A stretch of DNA of 29,591 nt, from positions 1 through 29,591 of the forward strand of contig JAYNHP010000023.1 of NCBI GenBank assembly GCA_038108155.1, written 5' to 3'. Both the position numbers and the translations under genes were made by a program. This DNA comes from MED-G20 sp038108155. Its GTDB lineage: Bacteria; Bacteroidota; Bacteroidia; Flavobacteriales_D; Parvicellaceae. A model generated the notes under the pieces. It saw nothing but the letters and a program-made list of their open reading frames with translations, did no database searches and was not told where the DNA came from. Position 1 is the first letter of the stretch. The number at the start of each line of letters is the position of its first letter. This document shows positions 7,416 to 15,088 of this stretch, piece by piece.

Positions 7416-8341
7416 ATGAAAAGTTTATTTACAAACCTATTTTTAATATCATTTGCATTTGGAGTTACTTCTTGTTCTTCAAATTCAGATGAAAATNNNN
7501 NNNNNNAAACAATTCACAAGAAGCTGTTGAAGTAGTAGCAGAAGAATTAGTAGAAGAAACAACTATCGATAATGTCTTTTATCAGATGCCAACTCCCAAC
7601 GAGCTGTTTGCAGTTTTAAAAAACAATGATGCTCCCTTCAATAAGGAAATTTTAAACGACGTTTCTAATACAGAAAAATATCTTACTAAATTTTCTAAAG
7701 CATTAAATTTTGGTGTTTTTACTGCAGATTTAGCCTACGCAACAAGTCAAGGAAGTTTTGAAGATGCATCTTCTTTATTTGGTGTTGTTAAAACTTTATC
7801 CAAAGATTTAGAGATTGAGAATGCAATTGATCAAGTAATTTTCGAAAGATTAAAGGAAAATTTAGATAATTCAAATGCAGATTCTTTATTTTATCTTTCT
7901 AATGAAACCTACTACAGTGCTTTTTCCTACTTAGAAGAAAATGATCGAAAAGATGTTTTAGCAATGATTGCTGTAGGTGGATGGATAGAAGGTTTGAATA
8001 TAATTTTAAATCTAGAGCCATATAGCGAGGATTCTGAAATATGTCAAAGAATTGCTGATCAAAAATTAACGCTAGAGAACCTTTTAATCTTTATATCAGA
8101 TATTGAAAATGATAAACTTACAGACTTGGTAAGCGATTTAGCTGTCATAGAAGAAATTTTCAATCAAGATTCAGAGGATTCAAATAATGAATCTAATGAA
8201 GCAGAGGTTGTTAATTCAATGAATGAAGATGGAATTATGGTATTTGGAGGAGGAAATTCAGTAACTCTTAGCAATTCTCAGTTTGACCAATTAAAAAGTA
8301 CAGTAATGGATTTGAGAACTTCAATTACAGAAGGAAACTAA
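7416..8341 (+). CDS. Conserved lipoprotein of unknown function, interrupted by an assembly gap
   Basis: The true start is the ATG at 7416. It encodes a lipoprotein signal peptide, MKSLFTNLFLISFAFGVTSC, followed by SSNSDEN, and then runs into ten Ns at 7497-7506. Beyond the gap the frame resumes one register off with NNSQEAVEVVAEELVEE and the body of the protein, ending at 8341. The frame change is explained by the fixed-length N run, not by a real frameshift; the missing length must be 2 modulo 3. The mature protein is about 290 residues, helical, with a conserved-looking core (PTPNELFAVLKNN, NFGVFTADLAYATSQ) and an acidic, Asn-rich stretch near residue 230. I recognise the core as that of an unnamed Bacteroidota lipoprotein family. 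An ATG at 7586, after the gap, would falsely remove the signal peptide. Confidence 0.8.
7497..7506. other. Assembly gap (10 N) near the N-terminus of the lipoprotein gene
   Basis: The run follows the codons for SSNSDEN and precedes NNSQEAVE. The flanks suggest a low-complexity Asn/Ser/Glu linker just after the lipidated Cys. Because the two sides are in different frames, ten is not the true length. Confidence 0.95.
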
Positions 8342-8356
8342 TTTAAATTTTTTAAA

Positions 8357-8968
8357 ATGAAAAGAATTAATATTTTAACAATAATTTCCTTAATGGCGAT
8401 GCCATTAATTGATTTTGCTCAAAGCCATAGAGAGTGTTACAATACTGTTTCTTATTGTGAAACAGACAGAAAAGCAGGATTTACTAAAAACATGCAAAGT
8501 TTAAGTGGTGCTTTCGAACAGGGAGACACTTCTGAAGTACAGATAATAGTGTATAAAAATATGGAGTACAGAATTTCTATTTGTTCCCCATCTAATCCTG
8601 AGTTTCTAGGTAAATTTCAATTCAAAATTTCTGAGGATATAAATAAAGGAGTTTGGAAAGAAAATACCATTTATGTTGACTCTACATACGAAGACGAGAA
8701 TTATGATACTCAGACTGTTAAAGTACCTAAAGTTCAAAGAAAGAGAGTATATGAAGTAACAGAAAAAGTAAGATACGATAATGCAGATGACGAAATGAGC
8801 CAAGATTTTGTTTTCACATCTAACAAAACAAGAAAGCTTAAAGTAAAAGTTTATGTTCCAAAAGCTGAAGGTGAGGAAATGTCTTCTGGTCTTTCTGGTA
8901 GTAGTTATGCTTGTGTCGGTCTTCTCATTGAACACCAGCCTGGTGTCATCTCAGGTTTTAGTAGATAA
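8357..8968 (+). CDS. Secreted or periplasmic protein of unknown function
   Basis: The 203-residue product begins with a signal peptide (MKRINILTIISLMAMPLIDFAQ) cleaved by signal peptidase I. The mature part is beta-rich and has four cysteines, in RECYNTVSYCETDR, ISICSP and YACVGL. A conserved-looking stretch is TSEVQIIVYKNMEYRISIC, reminiscent of small Bacteroidota exported proteins whose middle reads as a beta-sandwich. The region around residues 100-150 is highly charged (VKVPKVQRKRVYEVTEKVR). It starts 15 bases after the lipoprotein gene and precedes the DHH phosphoesterase by 17 bases, so all are probably in one transcript. I do not recognise a named family. It may act with the upstream lipoprotein in the envelope; that is inference from adjacency only. 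Confidence 0.8.
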   Translation: MKRINILTIISLMAMPLIDFAQSHRECYNTVSYCETDRKAGFTKNMQSLSGAFEQGDTSEVQIIVYKNMEYRISICSPSNPEFLGKFQFKISEDINKGVWKENTIYVDSTYEDENYDTQTVKVPKVQRKRVYEVTEKVRYDNADDEMSQDFVFTSNKTRKLKVKVYVPKAEGEEMSSGLSGSSYACVGLLIEHQPGVISGFSR

Positions 8969-8985
8969 AATTTGTTGATGGTTTT

Positions 8986-9972
8986 ATGAAAGATATTATT
9001 AAAACCAAAAAACATGCTTTAATTCTATCACATCAAGGTCCAGATGGAGACTCTGTTGGTTCTTCTGTTTCACTAAGTTTGTATTTAAATAAAATTGGAA
9101 TTGACAACAAGATTATTTTTCCGGACACATATCCAAGTTTTTATTCTTGGGTAAATGGTATTGAAAATTCAATTATTGCATCAGAGAATTTAGATTCACT
9201 TAATGATTTATTTGACAAATCAGATTTAATATTCTGTTTAGATTTCAACCATAGAAATAGAGTAGGTGCTAATTTGAGCCCATTTCTATTTAATACAATT
9301 GACAAACATGTAATTGTTATTGATCATCATACAAATCCCGAAAATTTTGGAAATTCTGAAATCATTGATATCAATGCTTCATCAACTTGTGAATTGGTAT
9401 TTAATCTAATTAAATCCAATGGTGATATTAATCTTATTGATATTCCTATAGCCGAATCTATATATATTGGTCTCATAACAGACACAGGTTCATTTAAGTA
9501 TTCTTCTGTTTCTTCTTCAACACATCTTATAGCTTCTAAACTTAAAGAAATAGGATTAAATCATGTAGATGTTCATAATAATATTTTTGATCAAAATTCT
9601 GTTTCTAAAATCAATCTTTTAGGATATGCTTTACAAAAAATTAAGCTGGATGAAAAATCTTCTTTGGCTTATCTTGTACTTACAAAAAAAGAATTAGAAC
9701 AGTTTAATTTTCAAAAAGGAGATTCTGAAGGTTTTGTCAACTATTGTCTTTCTATCAAAAACATTAAAAATGCTGTTTTTTTAAGAGAAGATTTAAATCT
9801 TATTAAAATTTCTTTCAGATCTAAAGGAGGGGTAAAGATGAACGAATTCTCTCAAAAGTATTATGGAGGAGGAGGTCATCAAAATGCAGCAGGTGCAGCT
9901 GTTGAAAGTAACGATATTGATACTGTTACAAAACAATTAATTGAAAATTTTAGATCCTTTTGTTCCGTATAA
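8986..9972 (+). CDS. nrnA: DHH/DHHA1 phosphoesterase, NrnA-like oligoribonuclease / pAp phosphatase
   Basis: This 328-residue protein has the full DHH family signature. Motif I is SHQGPDGDSVGSS (Asp20, Asp22), motif II is CLDFNHRNRVG (Asp86), motif III is VIDHHTNPENFG (Asp113, His114, His115) and motif IV is LITDTGSFKYSS (Asp166). The C-terminal DHHA1 domain has the Gly-rich YYGGGGHQNAAGAA. NrnA-type enzymes use two metal ions to degrade short oligoribonucleotides and to remove the 3'-phosphate from pAp in the cytoplasm. The length fits NrnA rather than RecJ (longer) or GdpP (membrane-anchored). The next gene starts 13 bases before its stop. The link with GldI-like genes, as I recall, recurs in flavobacteria and probably reflects operon history rather than shared function. 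Confidence 0.9.
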   Translation: MKDIIKTKKHALILSHQGPDGDSVGSSVSLSLYLNKIGIDNKIIFPDTYPSFYSWVNGIENSIIASENLDSLNDLFDKSDLIFCLDFNHRNRVGANLSPFLFNTIDKHVIVIDHHTNPENFGNSEIIDINASSTCELVFNLIKSNGDINLIDIPIAESIYIGLITDTGSFKYSSVSSSTHLIASKLKEIGLNHVDVHNNIFDQNSVSKINLLGYALQKIKLDEKSSLAYLVLTKKELEQFNFQKGDSEGFVNYCLSIKNIKNAVFLREDLNLIKISFRSKGGVKMNEFSQKYYGGGGHQNAAGAAVESNDIDTVTKQLIENFRSFCSV

Positions 9973-10493
9973 TATTTATAGCTGTTTTGTTCAGTATTTT
10001 ACCCTCTTGTAAAAATAATAATGAGAATTTTCATGAAGATGATTCCTTAGGTGTTTTTGATAAGGAATCCTCTATAAAAATGAACAAGACGTGGTTGATT
10101 GATGAAGTTTTTAAAATTGATCAGTATTGTTTAAGACAGGGTTGGGAAATGCTAAGTTCTGAAAGTGGCCTTAGATATAAAATTTTATATAAAAGTAATT
10201 CTGGTATTAAAGCCAAAGAAGGTAGTGAAGTGGTTATAGCTTATGACATTAGATTAATGGATTCCTTTCAGACCAAATGTTATAATTCAGATTCAAGTGG
10301 TCTTGTTAAGTTTAAAGTTGAACATTCTACTATAGAAACAGGTATTCATGAAGTTGTAACCTATTTAGAAAAAAACGATAGTGCTTTAGTAATTTTACCT
10401 CATCATATTGCTCACGGAATTTCTGGAGATTCTAAGCTTATTCCACCTTTATCTACAGTTTTATACTTCATTAAGATTATAGATGTTTTATAA
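9960..10493 (+). CDS. gldI: GldI-like FKBP-type lipoprotein
   Basis: The 177-residue protein has a lipoprotein signal peptide ending LFSILPSC and a C-terminal FKBP-like domain (about residues 62-177). The domain is seen in SGLRYKILYKSNSG, KEGSEVVIAYDIRLMDS, IETGIHEVVTYLEKND, and ALVILPHHIAHG followed by IPPLSTVLYFIKII. GldI is a periplasm-facing lipoprotein required for gliding in Flavobacterium. Its length, lipidation and position after a DHH phosphoesterase fit. Several catalytic FKBP residues look replaced: the Phe-Asp pair after the first loop and the Trp of the VIxGW motif (here ETGIHE). It may be a chaperone with little isomerase activity. The start is TTG at 9960: an in-frame stop lies at 9951-9953, and no ATG precedes the lipobox. 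It overlaps the neighbours on both sides. Confidence 0.7.
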   Translation: MFRIIFIAVLFSILPSCKNNNENFHEDDSLGVFDKESSIKMNKTWLIDEVFKIDQYCLRQGWEMLSSESGLRYKILYKSNSGIKAKEGSEVVIAYDIRLMDSFQTKCYNSDSSGLVKFKVEHSTIETGIHEVVTYLEKNDSALVILPHHIAHGISGDSKLIPPLSTVLYFIKIIDVL

Positions 10494-11361
10494 AGCTATT
10501 TTCTTTTATATAATATTTTTTTTTCTGTACGGTTGTAAAGAAAAAAGTAATTCATTTATTAAAACTGATAATGGCTATTTATTACATTTTCATGAAATTT
10601 CTGGAGATACCAATCAAGTTAATAAAGGATGTATTGTTAATTTGAATATAATTGCTAAAGATGCTAACCAAAAAATTATTTTTTCCTCTAAAGAAAATGG
10701 TTTAGATGGAGTTTCTTCCTTTTTCTACGATTCTACTATTTTAAAATCTGCTTTGAATGCTATTTTATTAAAAACTTTTAAAGGAGATAGTTTGTCATTT
10801 TCTATGAAATCTTCCGTTTTTTATAAGAGTTTATTTGGTGAAAAATTTTTAAATAGATTATCAATAGATTCTTCAATATTAAAAGTAGACTTAAAGGTTT
10901 TAGGTTATTTTAATCTTCAAGAGCAAATAGATTATGAAAAAAAACTTAAAATATCTGCCAAGAAAAAAGAAGATTCAATATTGAACTTTGCAAAAAAATC
11001 ATGGGACAGTAAATTTTTAAATATTTATAAAAATCATGGTTTATATGCAATTAAATTATCTTCCAATGACTCTTTAAATTTTTATAGAGATTCTATAAAA
11101 AATGAAATTATAATCGGTTATACCTTAAAGGAAATTTCAGGACGTATAATTTATGAAACAAACTATTTAAAGCCAGAAATATATGATAAAAGTAAAGAGG
11201 GTCAATTATTGAAAGGGTTTGAAATTCTTGTAGATAATTTTCAAAAAGGAGATTCAATTGTTGCATTGATTCCATCCAATCTTTTGTTTGGGAAAAACGG
11301 TTCTTTTATTAACCAGATTCCACCTTTTACACCAATGAAGGTCAATTTAAAAATAAATTAA
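10483..11361 (+). CDS. FKBP-type lipoprotein with two FKBP-like domains
   Basis: A short lipoprotein signal peptide, MFYKAIFFYIIFFFLYGC, is followed by two FKBP-like units. The first (about 33-132) is weak, with VNKGCIVNLNIIAKDANQK and TILKSALNAILLKTFKGD. A helical, Lys-rich linker (about 135-165) follows. The second unit (about 195-292) is clearer, with IIIGYTLKEISGR, GQLLKGFEILVDNFQKGD, SIVALIPSNLLFGKNG and IPPFTPMKVNLKI. Such proteins act in the periplasm, or at the cell surface, as prolyl isomerases or chaperones. The motif that normally reads VIxGW is LKGFEI here, so the Trp is changed to Phe in the better domain. It starts 11 bases inside the GldI-like gene and is its likely functional partner. 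The gene ends 3 bases before a convergent methyltransferase gene. Confidence 0.75.
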   Translation: MFYKAIFFYIIFFFLYGCKEKSNSFIKTDNGYLLHFHEISGDTNQVNKGCIVNLNIIAKDANQKIIFSSKENGLDGVSSFFYDSTILKSALNAILLKTFKGDSLSFSMKSSVFYKSLFGEKFLNRLSIDSSILKVDLKVLGYFNLQEQIDYEKKLKISAKKKEDSILNFAKKSWDSKFLNIYKNHGLYAIKLSSNDSLNFYRDSIKNEIIIGYTLKEISGRIIYETNYLKPEIYDKSKEGQLLKGFEILVDNFQKGDSIVALIPSNLLFGKNGSFINQIPPFTPMKVNLKIN

Positions 11362-11364
11362 AAT

Positions 11365-12066
11365 TTATTCAAATATGAAAATAGTAGGTTTTTTCTCTAG
11401 AATAATTTTACTATTAGATAATTCATAGACATTTTTAGTAATAATCTTTTCATTTTTTCCAGTTATATCTATAGCAATACTTATTTTTTTGCTTTGAGGT
11501 TTTAGTTGTTTTATTAAATCTTCAAGGACTTTTTGATTTCGGTATGGTGTTTCAATAAAAATATGAGCTCCAGATTTTTTTTGAATAATATTTATTTCTT
11601 TTATTCTTTTTTTTTGTTCAATAGGCAGGTAGCCATGGAATTTAAACTCTTGGCCATTTAACCCGCTAGCCATTAATGCTAAAATAATTGAACTTGGGCC
11701 GATTAACGGCTTTATAGCTATTTGATGTTTATGAGCTAATTCACAAATTTCTTGTCCAGGATCTGCAATTCCCGGACAACCAGATTCACTCATTATACCA
11801 ACATCATTTCCTTCTAGAAGATGATCTACTAATTCCCTAATAATTTCCTTTCCTCCTCTTTTATCTACAGTAAAAAAATTGGTATTATCTATATCAAAAT
11901 TTGGATTTATTTTTTTAATAAATCTTCTACTAGTTCTTATATTTTCTACTGCAAAAAACTTAAGATCATTGATTATTTCAATAATGTAGGGAGGAATAAG
12001 TCTAATATTGAAATCTTCTTCACTATGAATAGGGACAGGTATTAGATACAATATTCCTTTATTCAT
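11365..12066 (-). CDS. Tetrapyrrole-methylase-fold SAM methyltransferase, RsmI-like
   Basis: The 233-residue protein has the corrin/porphyrin methylase fold shared by RsmI. The N-terminal strand is LYLIPVPI, the central motif is IMSESGCPGIADPGQEI with the family's Asp-Pro-Gly, and IKPLIGPSSIILALMASGLNG and FHGYLPIEQKKR follow. In RsmI these bind S-adenosylmethionine for 2'-O-methylation of C1402 in 16S rRNA. This protein is shorter than RsmI (about 280 residues) and has PVPI where RsmI has PIGN, so it belongs to the shorter Bacteroidota subgroup whose target is not established to my knowledge. It overlaps the tyrosine phosphatase gene by 8 bases and is last in the dnaA-led minus-strand operon. 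Confidence 0.85.
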   Translation of the reverse strand: MNKGILYLIPVPIHSEEDFNIRLIPPYIIEIINDLKFFAVENIRTSRRFIKKINPNFDIDNTNFFTVDKRGGKEIIRELVDHLLEGNDVGIMSESGCPGIADPGQEICELAHKHQIAIKPLIGPSSIILALMASGLNGQEFKFHGYLPIEQKKRIKEINIIQKKSGAHIFIETPYRNQKVLEDLIKQLKPQSKKISIAIDITGKNEKIITKNVYELSNSKIILEKKPTIFIFE

Positions 12067-12526
12067 TTATTAAAATTTCACTAATTATTTTTGAGCAAGC
12101 TTTTTCAAGTAATCTATATGTTTTCTCAAATCCTTCATCTTTATCATAATATGGATCTGGAACAGAAGGATTATTTTCTGGGTCAATTTTTTTTAAAATC
12201 AACTCAACTTTATTGCATTCATTTTCACTGGAGCACAACCTTATTACATCTCTGTAATTGCTAGTGTCCATCACGTATATTTTATCAAAATTTTTAAAAT
12301 CATAGGTCGAGAATTTTCTTGCTTTTTGTTGGCTAATATCTATATTGTATTTTTTAGCAATATTTATACTTCTCAAATCGGGTGAAGCACCTACATGCCA
12401 TCCTCCAGTTCCAGCAGATTCAACATAAATATTTAAATTATTTTCCTTTGATTTTTTTTCAAGTATGCCTTGTGCTAGGGGAGACCTGCATATGTTACCT
12501 AAGCATACCATTAGGACTTTATACAT
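12059..12526 (-). CDS. Low-molecular-weight protein tyrosine phosphatase
   Basis: The 155-residue cytoplasmic enzyme carries the signature P-loop CLGNICRSP (Cys8, Arg14; pattern C-x5-R-S) close to the N-terminus. The general-acid loop is DPYY (Asp124), and ESAGTGGWHVG is the usual segment around residues 36-46. This is the complete family set, so activity is likely: hydrolysis of phosphotyrosine in proteins through a cysteinyl-phosphate intermediate. In many bacteria the family opposes a tyrosine kinase controlling polysaccharide export, but no such genes are nearby. It sits 14 bases after dnaA and overlaps the RsmI-like gene. As I recall, this placement beside dnaA is common in flavobacteria. 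Confidence 0.93.
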   Translation of the reverse strand: MYKVLMVCLGNICRSPLAQGILEKKSKENNLNIYVESAGTGGWHVGASPDLRSINIAKKYNIDISQQKARKFSTYDFKNFDKIYVMDTSNYRDVIRLCSSENECNKVELILKKIDPENNPSVPDPYYDKDEGFEKTYRLLEKACSKIISEILINE

Positions 12527-12540
12527 GTACTAAAAGATAA

Positions 12541-13971
12541 TTATTGTACGCTTAACTTTTTTTCTAAATCTGCAAGATAAGTTCTAAAGTGTTTATCTGT
12601 TTCAGCAAGATTATTAACTGTTCTGCAAGCGTGAAGTACCGTAGCATGGTCTTTTCCACCACAATGCATTCCAATATTGGCAAGTGATGACTTAGTCATT
12701 TTTTTAGAAAAATACATAGCTATTTGTCTAGCCTGAACAACTTCTCTCTTCCTGGTCTTGGACTTCATAAGTTCAATGGGAAGATCAAAATAATCACATA
12801 CAACTTTTTGGATATACTCTATAGAAACTTCTCTAGCAGTATTTTTAACAAACTTGTCTATCATTTGTTTCGCCAATTCTAGTGTTATGGACTTTTTATT
12901 AAGAGAAGATTGAGCGATTAAAGAAATTAAAGCACCTTCAAGTTCTCTTATGTTGTTGGAGATACTGTAGGCTAAATATTCAACAACTTCAGATGGTAAC
13001 TCAATTCCATCAGAGTACATTTTTTTGTTCAGTATTGCAATTCTTGTTTCAAGATCTGCCATTTGTAAGTCTGCAGAAAGTCCCCATTTAAATCTAGATA
13101 GAAGTCTTTGTTCCATCCCTTGCATTTCAACAGGTGCTTTATCAGAAGTTAAAACCAATTGTTTTCCTGTTTGGTGGAGATGATTGAAAATATGGAAAAA
13201 TACATCTTGTGTTTTTTCTTTCCCAGCAAAAAATTGAACATCATCAATAATTAAAACATCAATCATTTGATAAAAATGAATAAAGTCATTGGTTGAATTA
13301 TTTTTTACTGAGTCAATAAACTGATGAGTGAATTTTTCTGACGATACGTAAAGTACAGTTTTGTTTGGATGTCTATCTTTGATTGCTATCCCAATAGAGT
13401 GCCCCAAATGTGTTTTTCCTAATCCAACACCACCGTAAATTAAAAGTGGGTTAAAAGCTGTTCCTCCAGGCTTCTCGGCAACTGCAAAACCAGCAGACCT
13501 AGCAAGTCTGTTACAATCTCCTTCAATAAAATTTTCAAATGAATAGTTAGGATTTAGGTTAGAGTCAACGTTAACTTTTCTAAGTCCAGGGATAACAAAT
13601 GGGTTTCTAATAGTTTTACTGCCAATGTCTACAGGCATACTAACTTGTGGATTTTTAAGAATGCTATTGTCGGTAGTAGGAATTTTAATAGTGTATGGAT
13701 TTTTATTGCCACTGTTGTTTTCCATAACAATGCTATACTCCAATTTGGCTTCAGCACCAATTTCTTTTCTTATAGTCTTTTTTAATAAATCAACATAGTG
13801 TTCTTCAAGCCATTCGTAAAAAAACTGGGAAGGAACTTGGATAGTTAAAACATTGCTTTTAAGTTTTATAGGTTTTATTGGCTCGAACCATGTTTTAAAT
13901 GCTTGAATAGAGACATTGTCTTTAATTACTGTTAGACAATTATTCCAAGTTGATTCAAAAGATTTACTCAT
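12541..13971 (-). CDS. dnaA: Chromosomal replication initiator DnaA
   Basis: All four DnaA domains are present in 476 residues. Domain I (1-85) includes FKTWFEPIKP. A variable, Asn-rich linker spans about 86-130. The AAA+ domain III has Walker A GGVGLGKT (180-187), Walker B DVLIIDDVQFF (about 238-248), and the sensor and arginine-finger region EQRLLSRFKWGL. Domain IV binds DnaA boxes through GGKDHATVLHACRTV (about 438-452). DnaA-ATP opens the replication origin. The gene starts the minus-strand operon dnaA - tyrosine phosphatase - methyltransferase. Its upstream gap (13972-14137) is extremely AT-rich but shows no TTATCCACA box on either strand, so I do not place oriC here. No exact TAnnTTTG promoter was found for it; AATATTTG near 14062-14069 (minus) is one mismatch away. 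Confidence 0.97.
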   Translation of the reverse strand: MSKSFESTWNNCLTVIKDNVSIQAFKTWFEPIKPIKLKSNVLTIQVPSQFFYEWLEEHYVDLLKKTIRKEIGAEAKLEYSIVMENNSGNKNPYTIKIPTTDNSILKNPQVSMPVDIGSKTIRNPFVIPGLRKVNVDSNLNPNYSFENFIEGDCNRLARSAGFAVAEKPGGTAFNPLLIYGGVGLGKTHLGHSIGIAIKDRHPNKTVLYVSSEKFTHQFIDSVKNNSTNDFIHFYQMIDVLIIDDVQFFAGKEKTQDVFFHIFNHLHQTGKQLVLTSDKAPVEMQGMEQRLLSRFKWGLSADLQMADLETRIAILNKKMYSDGIELPSEVVEYLAYSISNNIRELEGALISLIAQSSLNKKSITLELAKQMIDKFVKNTAREVSIEYIQKVVCDYFDLPIELMKSKTRKREVVQARQIAMYFSKKMTKSSLANIGMHCGGKDHATVLHACRTVNNLAETDKHFRTYLADLEKKLSVQ

Positions 13972-14137
13972 TTATTATAATTTTTTTTGTTAAAAAAAGT
14001 AGCTGTAAAAATGACAATTGAGGTAACTATTGAAAATTTTACTTAACGCTTAAACTATAAACAAATATTTAATAAAAAAGTTAAAAAAAAAACTTATTTG
14101 CTATTGTTTTTTAAAAATATTTTATTCTGAAAAAAAA

Positions 14138-15088
14138 TTAGATTTTGGCATAGTTTTTTTTGGAAATATCGTTAACAGATAAAGAATTTATTTTTCTATT
14201 TTTTTTTGAAAATTCTAAATCAATTCTTCCTAGAGCAAGCGCCCCCCAGCCAGCTTGATTGACAATTACATTTTTATTTTCTGTATTTTTTATCAACTTG
14301 GGTTTTTCTAAAAAAGTATGTGTGTGACCGCCAATAATAACATCAATATTTTTTGAAAGTCTTGCTAATTTTAAATCTGAAATCTTATCGCTTTCATACT
14401 CATGCCCTAAATGACTAATACAAATTACTAAGTCACATTTTTCTTTATTTTTAAGATAATTGGTCCAGTAGTTACTTGTATCTAAGGGATCTAGATATTT
14501 TGTCTCTCCATAGTAATCTTTACCAACTAATCCTTCAAGCTCAATACCAAGTCCAAAAAAACCGATTTTTATTCCATTCACTTCCTTCACTAAATATTTT
14601 TTAGTTTTTTCTCTCATTTCGCTATCTGAAAATTCATAGTTAGAGCATATAAAAGGAAAATTTGCATGATGTAATACTACTTTGAAACCATTTATCCCAT
14701 TGTCAAAATCATGATTTCCCATGGTAGATGCGATATAACCCATACTGCTCATAATCTTCAACTCCAAACTTCCTTTGTATCTATTAAAATAGGGAGTTCC
14801 TTGAAATACATCTCCAGCATCTAATAAAATAACATTTTTTTCTTCGTTTCTAATTTTTTTAACAAGACTAGCTACTCTCCTCATTCCTCCCATTCCCGGG
14901 TATTTAGAATGATTTTCAGGGAAGGAATCTATATGACTATGCATGTCATTAGTATGTAAAATAGTGATTTTTCTGCTCCTTGTTTTTTTATTTAAAAAGC
15001 TAAAGCTATTTAGCAATTGTATGGAAATGCTTGCTAAAACAATTTTTTTTACAAAAATTCTTCTATTGGAAAACTTGGACTCTACCAT
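14138..15088 (-). CDS. Metallophosphoesterase half of a 5'-nucleotidase, with Tat-like signal
   Basis: The product is the N-terminal, catalytic half of UshA-type 5'-nucleotidases as a separate protein of about 316 residues. Metal-binding motifs are TNDMHSH, LDAGDVFQGTP, TMGNHDFDNG and IGGHTHTF, and ICISHLGHEYE lies between. The N-terminus has a twin-arginine-like signal, NRRIFVKK followed by a hydrophobic stretch ending LNSFSFL, so it may be exported folded by Tat. It would remove phosphate from nucleotides or sugar nucleotides in the periplasm together with the domain encoded just upstream. The ATG at 15088 is chosen because it gives a short n-region before the arginines; 15100 is an in-frame alternative. 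Either start lies inside the upstream gene's 3' end, which argues for coupled translation. Confidence 0.88.
   Translation of the reverse strand: MVESKFSNRRIFVKKIVLASISIQLLNSFSFLNKKTRSRKITILHTNDMHSHIDSFPENHSKYPGMGGMRRVASLVKKIRNEEKNVILLDAGDVFQGTPYFNRYKGSLELKIMSSMGYIASTMGNHDFDNGINGFKVVLHHANFPFICSNYEFSDSEMREKTKKYLVKEVNGIKIGFFGLGIELEGLVGKDYYGETKYLDPLDTSNYWTNYLKNKEKCDLVICISHLGHEYESDKISDLKLARLSKNIDVIIGGHTHTFLEKPKLIKNTENKNVIVNQAGWGALALGRIDLEFSKKNRKINSLSVNDISKKNYAKI

Noticed and set aside
8606..8935. 109-codon open frame on the minus strand
   Set aside because: It lies wholly inside the secreted-protein gene at 8357-8968, which has a signal peptide and fits the operon; the antisense peptide shows no recognisable features.
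13972..14137. Replication origin upstream of dnaA
   Set aside because: The gap is very AT-rich with homopolymer tracts, but no TTATCCACA-like DnaA box is present on either strand, so composition alone does not justify oriC.
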